A DNA stretch of 64,000 nucleotides, taken from contig NZ_WHUG01000006.1 of assembly GCF_009380215.1 (NCBI RefSeq), forward strand, positions 62,001 to 126,000. The letters are read 5' to 3'. This document shows, piece by piece, positions 1 to 8,400 of the stretch. The translations under genes were made by a program, and so were the position numbers. This DNA comes from Rugamonas aquatica. Its GTDB lineage: Bacteria > Pseudomonadota > Gammaproteobacteria > Burkholderiales > Burkholderiaceae_D. Every line of letters starts with the position of its first letter. Positions within the stretch are counted from its first letter, which is position 1. Below the pieces are notes generated by a model. That model searched no databases. It saw only the letters and a list, made by a program, of their open reading frames with translations, and was not told the DNA's origin.

Positions 1-229
1 CATGGCCTGGCTGGACACCGGCACCCATGAGTCGCTGCTCGATGCCTCGCAATTCATCGCCACCATCGAAAAACGCCAGGGCCTGAAAGTGGCTTGCCCG
101 GAAGAGATCGCTTACCGCAAGGGCTATATCGACGCCGCCCAGCTGCGCAAGCTGGCCGAGCCGCTGAAGAAAAACAATTACGGCCAGTATCTGCTGCAAA
201 TCCTCGAAGACAAGGTCGTGCCGCGATGA
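1..229 (+). CDS. rfbA: Glucose-1-phosphate thymidylyltransferase, C-terminal end (cut by window edge)
   Basis: This is the last 75 or so residues of RmlA/RfbA, which makes dTDP-glucose from glucose-1-phosphate and dTTP in the cytoplasm, the first step of dTDP-L-rhamnose synthesis. The sequence [14 protein letters not shown] followed by [15 protein letters not shown] and a C-terminal NNYGQYLL block is characteristic of the family. The first methionine visible here is internal; the true start lies upstream of the window. The stop overlaps the rfbC start (ATGA), so the two are translationally coupled. The downstream rfbC and rfbD confirm the pathway. Confidence 0.93.
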   Translation, partial: MAWLDTGTHESLLDASQFIATIEKRQGLKVACPEEIAYRKGYIDAAQLRKLAEPLKKNNYGQYLLQILEDKVVPR

Positions 230-774
230 ATGTGATCGCTACTCCGCTGGAAGGCTTGCTGGTGCTGGAGCCGCGCGTGTTCGGCGACGACCGCGGCTTT
301 TTCTACGAGAGCTTCAACGCCCGCCGTTTCGCCGAGCTGACCGGCGTCATCTTGCCCTTCGTGCAGGACAACCACTCGCGCTCGGCCAAGGGCGTGCTGC
401 GCGGCCTGCACTATCAGATCCAGCAGGCGCAGGGCAAGCTGGTGCGCGTCACCGCCGGCAGCGTGTTCGATGTCGCCGTGGATTTGCGCAAGAGCTCGCC
501 GACCTTCGGCCAGTGGTTCGGCACCGAGCTGTCGGCCGAGAACAAGAAGCAGATGTGGATACCGCCCGGTTTCGCGCACGGCTTCGTCGTCACCAGCGAT
601 GCCGCCGAATTCCTCTACAAGACCACCGACTACTGGGCGCCCGAGCATGAGCGGGCCATCCTGTGGAACGATCCGGCCATCGGCATACTGTGGCCGGCGC
701 TGGACGCCGCGCCGCTGCTGTCCGGTAAAGACCAGGCCGCCGCACTGCTGGCCGACGCCGAGGTGTTTGCATGA
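226..774 (+). CDS. rfbC: dTDP-4-dehydrorhamnose 3,5-epimerase
   Basis: RmlC/RfbC epimerises dTDP-4-keto-6-deoxyglucose at C3 and C5 during dTDP-L-rhamnose synthesis. The product is 182 residues, the usual length. Visible family motifs are [10 protein letters not shown] near residue 21, the catalytic histidine His62 in RGLHYQ, and [10 protein letters not shown] near 111. The start ATG overlaps the rfbA stop by four bases and is the only start that gives the canonical N-terminus [10 protein letters not shown]; an in-frame upstream extension would run into rfbA. It ends by overlapping rfbD by four bases, so rfbA-C-D form one operon supplying rhamnose for LPS or exopolysaccharide. Confidence 0.95.
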   Translation: MNVIATPLEGLLVLEPRVFGDDRGFFYESFNARRFAELTGVILPFVQDNHSRSAKGVLRGLHYQIQQAQGKLVRVTAGSVFDVAVDLRKSSPTFGQWFGTELSAENKKQMWIPPGFAHGFVVTSDAAEFLYKTTDYWAPEHERAILWNDPAIGILWPALDAAPLLSGKDQAAALLADAEVFA

Positions 775-1628
775 AAATCCTGCTGACCGGCAGTACCGGC
801 CAGGTGGGGTATGAACTGGCGCGCAGCCTGCAGGGCATAGGCGAGGTGGTGGCGGTGGACCGCCAGGTGATGGACTTGTCCGACCTGGACCAGGTGCGCG
901 ATGTCATCCGCCGCGAAAAGCCGCAGCTGATCGTCAACCCGGCCGCCTACACGGCGGTCGACAAGGCCGAGAGCGAGCCGGCGCTGGCGCACCGCGTCAA
1001 CGCCGAAGCGCCCGGCCTGATGGCGCAGGAAGCCAGGCTGCTGGGCGCGGCCATGGTGCATTACTCGACCGACTATGTGTTCGACGGCAGCCAGCCGTCG
1101 GCGCGGGTGGAGGACGACGCCACCGGCCCGCTCAATGTCTACGGCGCCAGCAAGCTGGCCGGCGAACAAGCCATCGCCGCAGCCGGCATTCCGCACCTGA
1201 TCTTCCGCACCAGCTGGGTGTACGGCATGCGCGGCAAGAACTTCCTGTTGACCATGCTGCGCCTGGCCAAAGAGCGCGACGAGCTGCGCGTGGTGGCCGA
1301 CCAGCACGGCGCGCCGACCTGGAGCCGCACCATCGCCGACACCACCGCGCTGGTGCTGTCGCAAGCCCACGCGGGCGGACGCGAGTGGTGGGTGCAGAAC
1401 AGCGGCGTGTATCACCTGAGCGCCCAGGGCCAGACCACCTGGTTCGAGTTCACCCAGGCCATCGTCGCAGCGGCCGGGCTGGAATGCCGCGTGCTGCCGA
1501 TCACCAGCGCCGAATACCCGGTGCCGGCCCAACGTCCCCGGTACTCGGTGATGTCGTCCGAGCGGCTGATGGCGCGCTTCTGTCATTTGCCGGATTGGAA
1601 AGACGCCTTGCACCTGTGCATGGAGTAA
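771..1628 (+). CDS. rfbD: dTDP-4-dehydrorhamnose reductase
   Basis: RmlD/RfbD reduces dTDP-4-keto-L-rhamnose to dTDP-L-rhamnose with NAD(P)H. The 285-residue protein is an extended short-chain dehydrogenase. The nucleotide-binding glycine motif GSTGQVG is at residues 7-13, STDYVFDG near 99, and the catalytic pair Tyr124/Lys128 in YGASK. RTSWVYG and the C-terminal RPRYSVMSSERL match the family. It starts inside the rfbC stop (ATGA) and is the last gene of the rhamnose operon; the next gene is 239 bases away. Confidence 0.95.
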   Translation: MKILLTGSTGQVGYELARSLQGIGEVVAVDRQVMDLSDLDQVRDVIRREKPQLIVNPAAYTAVDKAESEPALAHRVNAEAPGLMAQEARLLGAAMVHYSTDYVFDGSQPSARVEDDATGPLNVYGASKLAGEQAIAAAGIPHLIFRTSWVYGMRGKNFLLTMLRLAKERDELRVVADQHGAPTWSRTIADTTALVLSQAHAGGREWWVQNSGVYHLSAQGQTTWFEFTQAIVAAAGLECRVLPITSAEYPVPAQRPRYSVMSSERLMARFCHLPDWKDALHLCME

Positions 1629-1689
1629 CTTCCCCCAGTTGTATCGATTGGTAAGCAATGCCGCCCGCTTGACGGGCTGCTGCTATGAT

Positions 1690-1709
1690 GCGGGCGCGCC
1701 GCCGCCCGC
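1690..1709. terminator. GC-rich hairpin in the rfbD-glycosyltransferase gap
   Basis: GCGGGCG and CGCCCGC form a perfect 7-bp stem with a 6-base loop 61 bases after the rfbD stop. There is no T tract, so intrinsic termination is unproven. The rest of the 1629-1867 gap is more AT-rich, contains two TATCGGTTA copies (near 1751 and 1831) and a TACAAT hexamer near 1798 that could be the -10 box of the next gene. Confidence 0.3.
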
Positions 1710-1867
1710 ATGCCGCGCGCGGCGTTGCAAACCGGCCAATATTCGATGCCTATCGGTTATTACCGGCTATCAATTTAAGACCGCCCCGCTTAATCCGGTA
1801 CAATCGCGTGTTAGCGTACTGGCCATCCATATCGGTTAGCGTCTCCGGTAATTTCGTATAGATAAAT

Positions 1868-2962
1868 ATGTTTTCCTTTTTACTGAGCTTTGTCGCTTCC
1901 GCGCTGCTAACCCTGCTGGTGATTAAAGAAGCGAGATTGCACGGTCCTGCGCTCGATTCCGATTTCATGGGGGTGCAAAAAGTGCACGCCCACCATGTGG
2001 CCCGTATTGGCGGCCTGTCGATATTCTTATCGGTGGCGCTCAGTTCCTTCATTTCGATTTGGCGCGTGCCGGCCATGACGCATTGGCTGATGTCCTTATT
2101 GGCCTGTTCCGCCGTGGCTTTTGTCGGCGGCATCGTCGAGGATTACACCGGCCGCGTCAGCGCCGCGCGCCGCCTGGTATTGACCATGGCCGCCGCCGCG
2201 CTCGGCTATTTCCTGCTCGACGCCCGCGTCGACCGCATCGACTGGGCGTTTTCCGCCTGGCCGCTGCAATACATGTGGCTGACCCTGCCGCTGACGGTGC
2301 TGGCGGTGGCCGGCATCGCCAACGCGGTCAACATCATCGACGGTTTCAACGGCCTGGCCAGCGTGGTGTGCATCTGCATGCTGCTGTCGCTGGGCTACGT
2401 GGCCCTGCAGGTCAACGATATGTTCGTGCTGATCGCGGCGCTGATGGTGGCGGGCGCGACGGCCGGCTTCCTGATCTGGAACTACCCGGTCGGCATGATC
2501 TTCCTGGGCGACGGCGGCGCCTATTTCATCGGCTTCATGCTGGGCGAACTGGCCTTGCTGCTGGTGATGCGCAATCCGCAGGTTTCCACCTGGTACGCGG
2601 CGCTGTTGTTAATCTATCCGACCTTTGAAACCTTATTCTCCGTTTATCGCCGCATGTTTGTCCGTGGAAAATCCCCGGCCATGCCGGACGGTATCCATTT
2701 GCATAGCCTGATCTTCCGCCGCATCGTCCAATGGGCGGTCGGCCGCAAAGAGGCGCGGGCGCTGATACGCCGCAATTCGTTGACATCGCCTTATTTATGG
2801 CTGTTTTCGCTGATGGCGGTGATACCGGCCACGGTATTCTGGCGCCATACCTGGGCATTAATGTGTTTCTGTATTTTGTTTATCAGCAGTTACATCTGGA
2901 TTTATGTCCGCATCGTCCGATTTAAAGCGCCGCGCTGGATGATACGTCATAAGAAAAGCTGA
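1868..2962 (+). CDS. MraY/WecA-family undecaprenyl-phosphate sugar-phosphate transferase
   Basis: An integral inner-membrane enzyme of 364 residues with about ten hydrophobic segments. It probably transfers a HexNAc-1-phosphate from a UDP-sugar to undecaprenyl phosphate, the initiating step for O-antigen or related glycans. Family signatures are the cytoplasmic-loop motif NAVNIIDGFNGLA near residue 152, FLGDGGAYFIGF near 213, and DGIHLHSLIFRR near 275, matching the C-terminal His-rich loop of WecA. The position beside the rhamnose operon fits O-antigen assembly. The sugar substrate cannot be read from sequence; WecA (GlcNAc) or WbpL-like (FucNAc) specificity are both possible. Confidence 0.85.
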   Translation: MFSFLLSFVASALLTLLVIKEARLHGPALDSDFMGVQKVHAHHVARIGGLSIFLSVALSSFISIWRVPAMTHWLMSLLACSAVAFVGGIVEDYTGRVSAARRLVLTMAAAALGYFLLDARVDRIDWAFSAWPLQYMWLTLPLTVLAVAGIANAVNIIDGFNGLASVVCICMLLSLGYVALQVNDMFVLIAALMVAGATAGFLIWNYPVGMIFLGDGGAYFIGFMLGELALLLVMRNPQVSTWYAALLLIYPTFETLFSVYRRMFVRGKSPAMPDGIHLHSLIFRRIVQWAVGRKEARALIRRNSLTSPYLWLFSLMAVIPATVFWRHTWALMCFCILFISSYIWIYVRIVRFKAPRWMIRHKKS

Positions 2963-3028
2963 CATTTTTATGTTGATGTAATATATTCCCGCCGGGCTTT
3001 ATATCACTTCACTTAAAAGGAATACCAA

Positions 3029-3343
3029 ATGGATCTGTCGAATATGTCCTCCGCGGATTTACGGAATCTGCAAGAACAAGTTAAACATGAATTAAAGCAG
3101 CGTGAAAGCCAGGACCTGGCGAAAGCGCGCGAACAGATACTGGCGATCGCCCAAAGCGTGGGCGTTCCCTTGAAAGACCTGGTCGGCGGCGCCGGCAGCC
3201 CGCGCGCCAAGACCGGCAGCGTGGCGCCGCGCTACCGCAATCCGGCCGACGCCACCCAACTCTGGACCGGCCGTGGCCGCCAGCCGAAATGGGTCAAGGA
3301 TTGGCTGGAATCCGGTAAAGACATCGCCGGCCTAAAGGTTTAA
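3029..3343 (+). CDS. H-NS family histone-like nucleoid-structuring protein
   Basis: A 104-residue H-NS-type DNA-bridging silencer. The N-terminal half (about 1-50) is a charged coiled coil for oligomerisation (LRNLQEQVKHELKQRE). The C-terminal half holds the DNA-binding core RYRNPADATQLWTGRGRQPKWV at about 69-90, with RGRQP as the minor-groove AT-hook-like loop. An AAAAGGA ribosome site sits just before the ATG. It stands alone between a glycosyltransferase and a mutase gene. H-NS proteins silence AT-rich or horizontally acquired genes; whether it controls the neighbouring LPS genes cannot be told from the sequence. Confidence 0.92.
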   Translation: MDLSNMSSADLRNLQEQVKHELKQRESQDLAKAREQILAIAQSVGVPLKDLVGGAGSPRAKTGSVAPRYRNPADATQLWTGRGRQPKWVKDWLESGKDIAGLKV

Positions 3344-3365
3344 ACTGCCTGCACTTCGATAAGCG

Positions 3366-3386
3366 GCGGCCGGCATGACCGGCCGC
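3366..3386 (+). terminator. Hairpin after the H-NS gene
   Basis: GCGGCCGG and CCGGCCGC form a perfect 8-bp stem with a 5-base loop, 22 bases after the H-NS stop. No T run follows, so it may act as a weak or Rho-assisted terminator or as an mRNA-stabilising hairpin. Confidence 0.4.
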
Positions 3387-3420
3387 TACATTACCTCCCC
3401 CTCGCATACATTCCCACACT

Positions 3421-4803
3421 ATGGTTTCTTTATCCAAAACGATCTTCAAGGCTTATGACATCCGCGGCATCATCGATAAAACCCTGGATGCGGGCGTAGC
3501 GCGCCAGATCGGCCAGGCGTTCGGCCAGGCCGCGCTGGCCAAGGGCGAGACGAAGGTTGTGATCGGCCGCGATGGCCGCCTGTCCGGCCCGGTGCTGACG
3601 GCGGCGCTGGCCGAAGGCTTGCAAGCGGCCGGTGTGGACGTGATCGACCTGGGTGTGGTGGCCACGCCGATGGTCTACTTCGGCACCAATGTGCTGGGCG
3701 CCGCGTCCGGCATCATGGTGACGGGCAGCCACAATCCGCCGGACTACAACGGCTTCAAGATGGTGCTGGCCGGCGAAGCCATCCACGGCGAGGCGATCAC
3801 CGCGCTGTACCAGCGCATCGTCGACCATGACGGTTCGTCGGCGGCGAACAAGGGCGCCTACAGCACCCACGACATCCGCGCCCAATACCTGGAGCGCATC
3901 ATCGGCGACGTCAAGCTGGCGCGTCCGATCAAGATCGCCGTCGACTGCGGCAACGGCGTGGCCGGCGCCTTCGCGGGCGACCTGTTCCGTGGCATGGGCT
4001 GCGACGTGGTCGAACTGTTCTGCGAAGTGGACGGCAATTTCCCTAACCACCATCCCGATCCTGCGCATCCGGAAAACCTGCAAGACCTGATCCGCTGCCT
4101 GCAAGAGACCGACGCCGAGCTGGGCATCGCCTTCGACGGCGACGGCGACCGCCTGGGCGTGGTCACCAAGGATGGCCAGATCATTTATCCTGACCGCCAG
4201 ATGATGTTGTTCGCGGCCGATGTACTGAGCCGCCATCCGGGCGAGCAGATTCTGTACGACGTCAAATGCACGCGCCACCTGGCGCCGTGGATCAGCAAGC
4301 ACGGCGGCGTGCCGCTGATGTACAAGACCGGCCACTCGCTGGTCAAGGCCAAGCTGCGCGAAACCGGCGCTCCGCTGGGCGGCGAAATGAGCGGCCACAT
4401 CTTCTTCAAGGACCGCTGGTACGGTTTCGACGACGGCCTGTATTCCGGCGCGCGCCTGCTGGAAATCCTGACCCGCGAAGCCGATCCGTCCAAACTGCTG
4501 AACTCGCTGCCGCAGTCGGACAGCACGCCCGAGCTGCACCTGCACCTGAACGAAGGCGAAAACGTCATCGTCATGGACAAGCTGCGCAGCGACGCCAAGT
4601 TCCCCGGCAACCAGCAGATCATCACCATCGACGGCCTGCGCGTGGAATACGAAGACGGCTTCGGTCTGGCGCGTTCGTCCAACACCACGCCGGTGATCGT
4701 GATGCGCTTCGAGGCCGAAACCCCGGCCGCGCTGGCGCGCATCCAGGGCCAGTTCAAGAGCGTGATCCTGGCTGCCAAGCCGGACGCGGAACTGCCGTTC
4801 TAA
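3421..4803 (+). CDS. Phosphomannomutase/phosphoglucomutase
   Basis: A 460-residue alpha-D-phosphohexomutase that interconverts 6-phospho and 1-phospho forms of mannose or glucose, feeding GDP-mannose and dTDP-sugar synthesis. The phosphoserine loop TGSHNPPDYNG places the catalytic Ser at 103, the metal-binding DGDGDR is at 239-244, and the sugar-binding GGEMSGHIFFKD loop lies near 320. Length and motif order match AlgC/ManB-type bifunctional mutases. It stands in front of waaC and waaA, consistent with a role in LPS precursor supply. The dual specificity is inferred from family resemblance. Symbols manB, algC and pgm are all in use for such genes. Confidence 0.9.
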   Translation: MVSLSKTIFKAYDIRGIIDKTLDAGVARQIGQAFGQAALAKGETKVVIGRDGRLSGPVLTAALAEGLQAAGVDVIDLGVVATPMVYFGTNVLGAASGIMVTGSHNPPDYNGFKMVLAGEAIHGEAITALYQRIVDHDGSSAANKGAYSTHDIRAQYLERIIGDVKLARPIKIAVDCGNGVAGAFAGDLFRGMGCDVVELFCEVDGNFPNHHPDPAHPENLQDLIRCLQETDAELGIAFDGDGDRLGVVTKDGQIIYPDRQMMLFAADVLSRHPGEQILYDVKCTRHLAPWISKHGGVPLMYKTGHSLVKAKLRETGAPLGGEMSGHIFFKDRWYGFDDGLYSGARLLEILTREADPSKLLNSLPQSDSTPELHLHLNEGENVIVMDKLRSDAKFPGNQQIITIDGLRVEYEDGFGLARSSNTTPVIVMRFEAETPAALARIQGQFKSVILAAKPDAELPF

Positions 4804-4807
4804 GCGC

Positions 4808-5815
4808 ATGACGGCGCAAACGGGCGGCCGCAAGCCGCTGAACATTTTGCTGGTGCGCGTCTCCTCGCTGGGCGACGTGCTGCACAACCTGCCGATGGTG
4901 GCCGATATCGCCCGCCATTTCCCGGACGCGAATATCGACTGGGTGGTGGAGGAGGGCTACGTCAGCCTGGTGCGGCTCAACGCGCGCGTGCGCACCATCA
5001 TTCCGTTTGCGCTGCGGCGCTGGCGCAAGAGCCTCGGCAAACCCGAGACCCGCGCCGAGATCAAGAGCTTCTTCCGTACCCTGCGCGAGCAGGAGTACGA
5101 CTATGTATTCGACACGCAGGGATTGCTGAAGACCGGCATCATCATGGGCGCGGCCCGTGTGGTGAAGGGCGGCCGCAAGGTCGGCCTGGCCAACGGCAGC
5201 GAAGGCTCGGGCTACGAAGGCATCTCGCGCATCTTCCACAATCAAAGCATTCCGACCGATCCGCGCACGCACGCCGTGGCGCGCGGCCGCCTGGTGGCCG
5301 GCGCGGCGCTGGGCTATGCGGTCGATACGCCGGCCGATTTCGGCCTGCCCGAGGTATCGGCCAGCGAGCCGCGTCCGGACTGGATGCCTGCCGAACCATA
5401 CGCCGTCTACTTCCACGGCACCGCGCGCGATCCGAAGAAGTGGGCGCCCGAGAACTGGATCGCGCTGGGCCGCGAACTGGCGCCCATGCCCATCCTGCTG
5501 CCATGGGGCTCGCCGAAAGAGAAGACCGAAGCCGACGCACTGGCCGCAGGCCTGCCGAACGCGCGCGTGCTGCCCAAGTTGTCGATGGCCGATGCGATGC
5601 TGCTGGCGCGTCACGCCGGCCTGGTGATCGGCGTCGATACGGGATTGACCCATATCGCCGCTGCCTTCGTGCGGCCGACGGTGGAAATCTACGTCGATTC
5701 GCCGCGCTGGAAGACCGAAGGCAACTGGTCGCCGCGCATCATCAACCTGGGCGACCGCGGCACACCGCCGTCGGTGGCCGAAGTACTGGCGGCGGCCCGC
5801 AGCCTGCTGGCGTAA
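4808..5815 (+). CDS. waaC: LPS heptosyltransferase I
   Basis: A GT9-family glycosyltransferase of 335 residues that adds the first L-glycero-D-manno-heptose to Kdo2-lipid A on the cytoplasmic face of the inner membrane. The N-terminus LLVRVSSLGDVLHNLPMVADI and the internal DWVVEEGY are WaaC hallmarks. The donor-site GVDTGLTHIAAA lies near residue 277. It starts 4 bases after the mutase stop and ends 2 bases before waaA, so the three genes are probably cotranscribed. Substrate ADP-heptose would need GmhB, encoded nearby at 10.7-11.3 kb. Confidence 0.93.
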   Translation: MTAQTGGRKPLNILLVRVSSLGDVLHNLPMVADIARHFPDANIDWVVEEGYVSLVRLNARVRTIIPFALRRWRKSLGKPETRAEIKSFFRTLREQEYDYVFDTQGLLKTGIIMGAARVVKGGRKVGLANGSEGSGYEGISRIFHNQSIPTDPRTHAVARGRLVAGAALGYAVDTPADFGLPEVSASEPRPDWMPAEPYAVYFHGTARDPKKWAPENWIALGRELAPMPILLPWGSPKEKTEADALAAGLPNARVLPKLSMADAMLLARHAGLVIGVDTGLTHIAAAFVRPTVEIYVDSPRWKTEGNWSPRIINLGDRGTPPSVAEVLAAARSLLA

Positions 5816-5817
5816 CT

Positions 5818-7119
5818 ATGCGACTTTTCTATTCCGTGATGTGGTGCCTGGCCTTGCCGCTGGTGCTGGCGCGCCTGTGGCTGCGCGGCCGCAAGGAGCC
5901 GGGCTATCGCCAGCATTGGGGCGAGCGCCTGGGCTTCTACAGCGGCCCATCGTCAACCACGCAGACCTTGTGGGTGCACGCCGTATCGGTGGGCGAGACG
6001 CGCGCCGCCGAGCCGTTGATCGATGCCCTGCTGGCCGAGTATCCGCACAGCCGCATCGTCCTCACCCACATGACGCCGACCGGCCGCGCCACCGGCAAGA
6101 CGCTGTTCGCCAAACATGGCGCGCGGCTGGTGCAGTCCTATCTGCCGTACGACACAGCGACGATGGTCGGCAGCTTCATCAAACATTTCAAGCCTGCCGT
6201 CTGCATCCTGATGGAGACCGAAGTGTGGCCTAACCTGATCGCGGTGTGCGGCCAGCGCGGCGTGCCGGTGGTGCTGGCCAACGCCCGTTTGTCCGAACGT
6301 TCGCTGCGCCGTTCGCGCCGTTTCGGTTCCCTGCTGGTGGACGCGGCGCGCGGCATCTCGCTGGTCGCCGCGCAGACGGCGGCCGATGCGGAACGCGTGC
6401 GCTCGCTGGGCGTGCAGCGCGTGGAAATCACGGGCAGCATCAAGTTCGACGTGGTGGTGCCGGATGCGGCGCTGGCCGTCGGCGCCGCGCTGCGCGGCGT
6501 GATCGGCGACCGTCCGGTGCTGCTGTGCGCCAGCACGCGCGAGGGTGAGGAAGAGTTGATACTGGATGCCTTCCGCCGCGAGCGGGCGGCCTTGCCGGCC
6601 AATGTGCTGCTGCTGATCGTGCCGCGCCATCCGCAGCGTTTCGACGAGGTGGAAAAGATGATCGGCGCGCACGGCCTGAACGTGCAGCGCCGCAGCAAGC
6701 TGGCGCTGGATGGCGGCGATGTCGTACTGCCGGGCTTTGTCGATGTATTGATGGGCGATTCGATGGGCGAGATGTTCGCCTACTACGCGGCCTGCGATGT
6801 GGCCTTTGTCGGCGGCAGCCTGCTGCCGCTGGGCGGCCAGAATCTGATCGAGCCGGCTGCGCTGGGCAAGCCGGTGCTGATCGGCCAGCACACCTTCAAC
6901 TTCGCGCTGGTGACGGAAGATGCGCTGGCGGCTGGCGGCGCGCAACGCGTCGCCGATGCGGCGGAGCTGATGTCCGCCGCCGGGCGTTTGTTGAACGATG
7001 AAGCGGCGCGCACGGCCATGGGCCGCAACGCGCTGGCCTTCGCCAACCAGCATCGCGGCGCCACGCGCCGCACGCTGGCGCTGTTGCCTGCGTTGCTGCC
7101 GGCGCTGGTCAAACCCTGA
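5818..7119 (+). CDS. waaA: 3-deoxy-D-manno-octulosonic acid (Kdo) transferase
   Basis: WaaA (KdtA, GT30) adds Kdo residues to lipid IVA. The product is 433 residues with an N-terminal membrane anchor (MRLFYSVMWCLALPLVLARLWLRG). Diagnostic blocks are VSVGETRAAEPLI, LTHMTPTGRATG, the acceptor-site ETEVWPNL, and GGSLLPLGGQNLIEPAALGKPVLIG near residue 338. The chosen ATG lies two bases after the waaC stop; a longer in-frame reading would overlap waaC by almost 400 bases and is not credible. It is the end of the LPS core block, followed by an inverted repeat and a convergent gene. Confidence 0.95.
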   Translation: MRLFYSVMWCLALPLVLARLWLRGRKEPGYRQHWGERLGFYSGPSSTTQTLWVHAVSVGETRAAEPLIDALLAEYPHSRIVLTHMTPTGRATGKTLFAKHGARLVQSYLPYDTATMVGSFIKHFKPAVCILMETEVWPNLIAVCGQRGVPVVLANARLSERSLRRSRRFGSLLVDAARGISLVAAQTAADAERVRSLGVQRVEITGSIKFDVVVPDAALAVGAALRGVIGDRPVLLCASTREGEEELILDAFRRERAALPANVLLLIVPRHPQRFDEVEKMIGAHGLNVQRRSKLALDGGDVVLPGFVDVLMGDSMGEMFAYYAACDVAFVGGSLLPLGGQNLIEPAALGKPVLIGQHTFNFALVTEDALAAGGAQRVADAAELMSAAGRLLNDEAARTAMGRNALAFANQHRGATRRTLALLPALLPALVKP

Positions 7120-7126
7120 GAACCTT

Positions 7127-7204
7127 GTCATTCCCGCGCAAGCGGGAATCCATACTGAGGCTATGACCAGGTGACGCATGGATTCCCGCTTGCGCGGGAA
7201 TGAC
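7127..7204. repeat. REP-like ATTCCC-N8-GGGAAT repeat pair, perfect 27-bp inverted arms
   Basis: Two 27-base arms (7127-7153 and 7178-7204) are exact reverse complements with a 24-base loop. Each arm itself contains ATTCCCGCGCAAGCGGGAAT, a palindrome-like core. The element fills the whole space between the convergent waaA and patatin genes and could form a long cruciform or a bidirectional RNA hairpin. A near-identical element is at 46636-46713. This core resembles widespread intergenic repeats in proteobacteria, including dRS3 of Neisseria. Confidence 0.85.
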
Positions 7205-7207
7205 GGG

Positions 7208-8284
7208 TTAACCCGCCAGCTCCGTCTCTTCGGCGTAGCGCAGCACGGTGGAATGCTGGCGGCAGAAGCGCGTCGCCGCCTTGTAGCCGATATCGAACAG
7301 GAACTGCATATTCGACGTCGACCAGTCCATGGTGTTCGGCATATGATCGTCCGGCACGGCGGCCATCAGTTCCAGCTTGAGCATGCGGCGTTTCGGCAGG
7401 CCGGTCTTGCGGTCGGTGTTGTGCTCCAGCTCGAACAGGCGGATCTGGTTCTGCGAAATCTTCACCAGCGGCGTTATCATCGAACCCACCCATGCATCGT
7501 ACAGATTGCGCGGCTTGCGCAGCAGGCGTTCGTCGCCCAGGATGTCGAGCACGATCAGCGTGTCGGTGTCATGGTGCTCGCCTTTGCCTTCGATGAAGGG
7601 ATCGAAGTTCAGCGTTTCCAGCGCGGCGCCTTCGATGTAGTCCTCGCCGTCGATTTCGGTCGGCGCGTACAGGAAGGGGAAGGACAGCGCGGCGCGCACA
7701 TGTTCCGCCTGGATTTCATGCTTGTCCCAGATCTTCATGCGATGCTGGTTCAGATTGTAGGCGTTGATGTAGAACTCCGGCTTCATGCTGGAGATGGCGG
7801 AGAAATCGACCACGCCTTCGAGGAACGGCGCGTGCGCGCACAGGCCCAGGCTTTTGGCCGACAGGTTGGATGGCGACATGGTCGACATCAGCAGCTGGCT
7901 CCAGTCGGTCCACGGCAGCTGGCCCTTGCCGAACACGTTTTGCATCGCACCAAACACCGGATGGCTGGCGGCCGGCGCGAAGGCGTTGCGGAACACGTCC
8001 GCTTCCTGGCCTGGCTTGTGGAAGATTTTGTAATTCACCGGCATCATTTTGTAGATGGTGTCGGAGACGCCGGTATCGGCCCAGCGTTTCAGCGCTTCGC
8101 GCGGCGTGGCGTCCAGCGGAGCCGCATACAGCAAGCCCATCAGGACGCCTGCGCCGGAAGCGGAGATCACGTCAAATTCGACTTCCTGGTCGAGGAAGGC
8201 AGCCAGGGCGCCGGCGATCAGCGGAGAATTCGGTGCGCCACCGCCCAAGACCAGGCCGGTTTTCTTTTTGATACTGTGTTGCAT
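7208..8284 (-). CDS. Patatin-like phospholipase family protein with altered catalytic motifs
   Basis: A 358-residue cytoplasmic protein with a patatin-type fold signature. The oxyanion-hole region is GLVLGGGAPNSP (residues 10-21), lacking the usual arginine. The nucleophile elbow, normally GxSxG, reads SASGAG with Ser43 retained. The catalytic-Asp motif, normally DG(G/A), reads EGA at 218-220. The protein is therefore recognisable but divergent, and lipid acyl hydrolase activity should not be assumed. No signal peptide is seen. It is transcribed toward waaA and separated from it only by the repeat element. The ATG is followed by a lysine-rich start (MQHSIKKKTG) and no closer alternative exists. 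Confidence 0.75.
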   Translation of the reverse strand: MQHSIKKKTGLVLGGGAPNSPLIAGALAAFLDQEVEFDVISASGAGVLMGLLYAAPLDATPREALKRWADTGVSDTIYKMMPVNYKIFHKPGQEADVFRNAFAPAASHPVFGAMQNVFGKGQLPWTDWSQLLMSTMSPSNLSAKSLGLCAHAPFLEGVVDFSAISSMKPEFYINAYNLNQHRMKIWDKHEIQAEHVRAALSFPFLYAPTEIDGEDYIEGAALETLNFDPFIEGKGEHHDTDTLIVLDILGDERLLRKPRNLYDAWVGSMITPLVKISQNQIRLFELEHNTDRKTGLPKRRMLKLELMAAVPDDHMPNTMDWSTSNMQFLFDIGYKAATRFCRQHSTVLRYAEETELAG

Positions 8285-8400
8285 TATGTTTAATCCTTAT
8301 GCGGCAATGCAGCATAAGGTAACACGGCAAATTCCGTACGGCAACTTTCAATATCGAATGGTCGATATTTGCGAAACGGATAATTGTGTTGTTGATACGC

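Noticed and set aside
1639..1839. 66-codon open frame between rfbD and the glycosyltransferase gene
   Set aside because: No ribosome site, cysteine/arginine-rich random composition, covers the GC hairpin and promoter region.
3430..4887. 485-codon open frame opposite the phosphomannomutase gene
   Set aside because: Antisense shadow with no recognisable domain.
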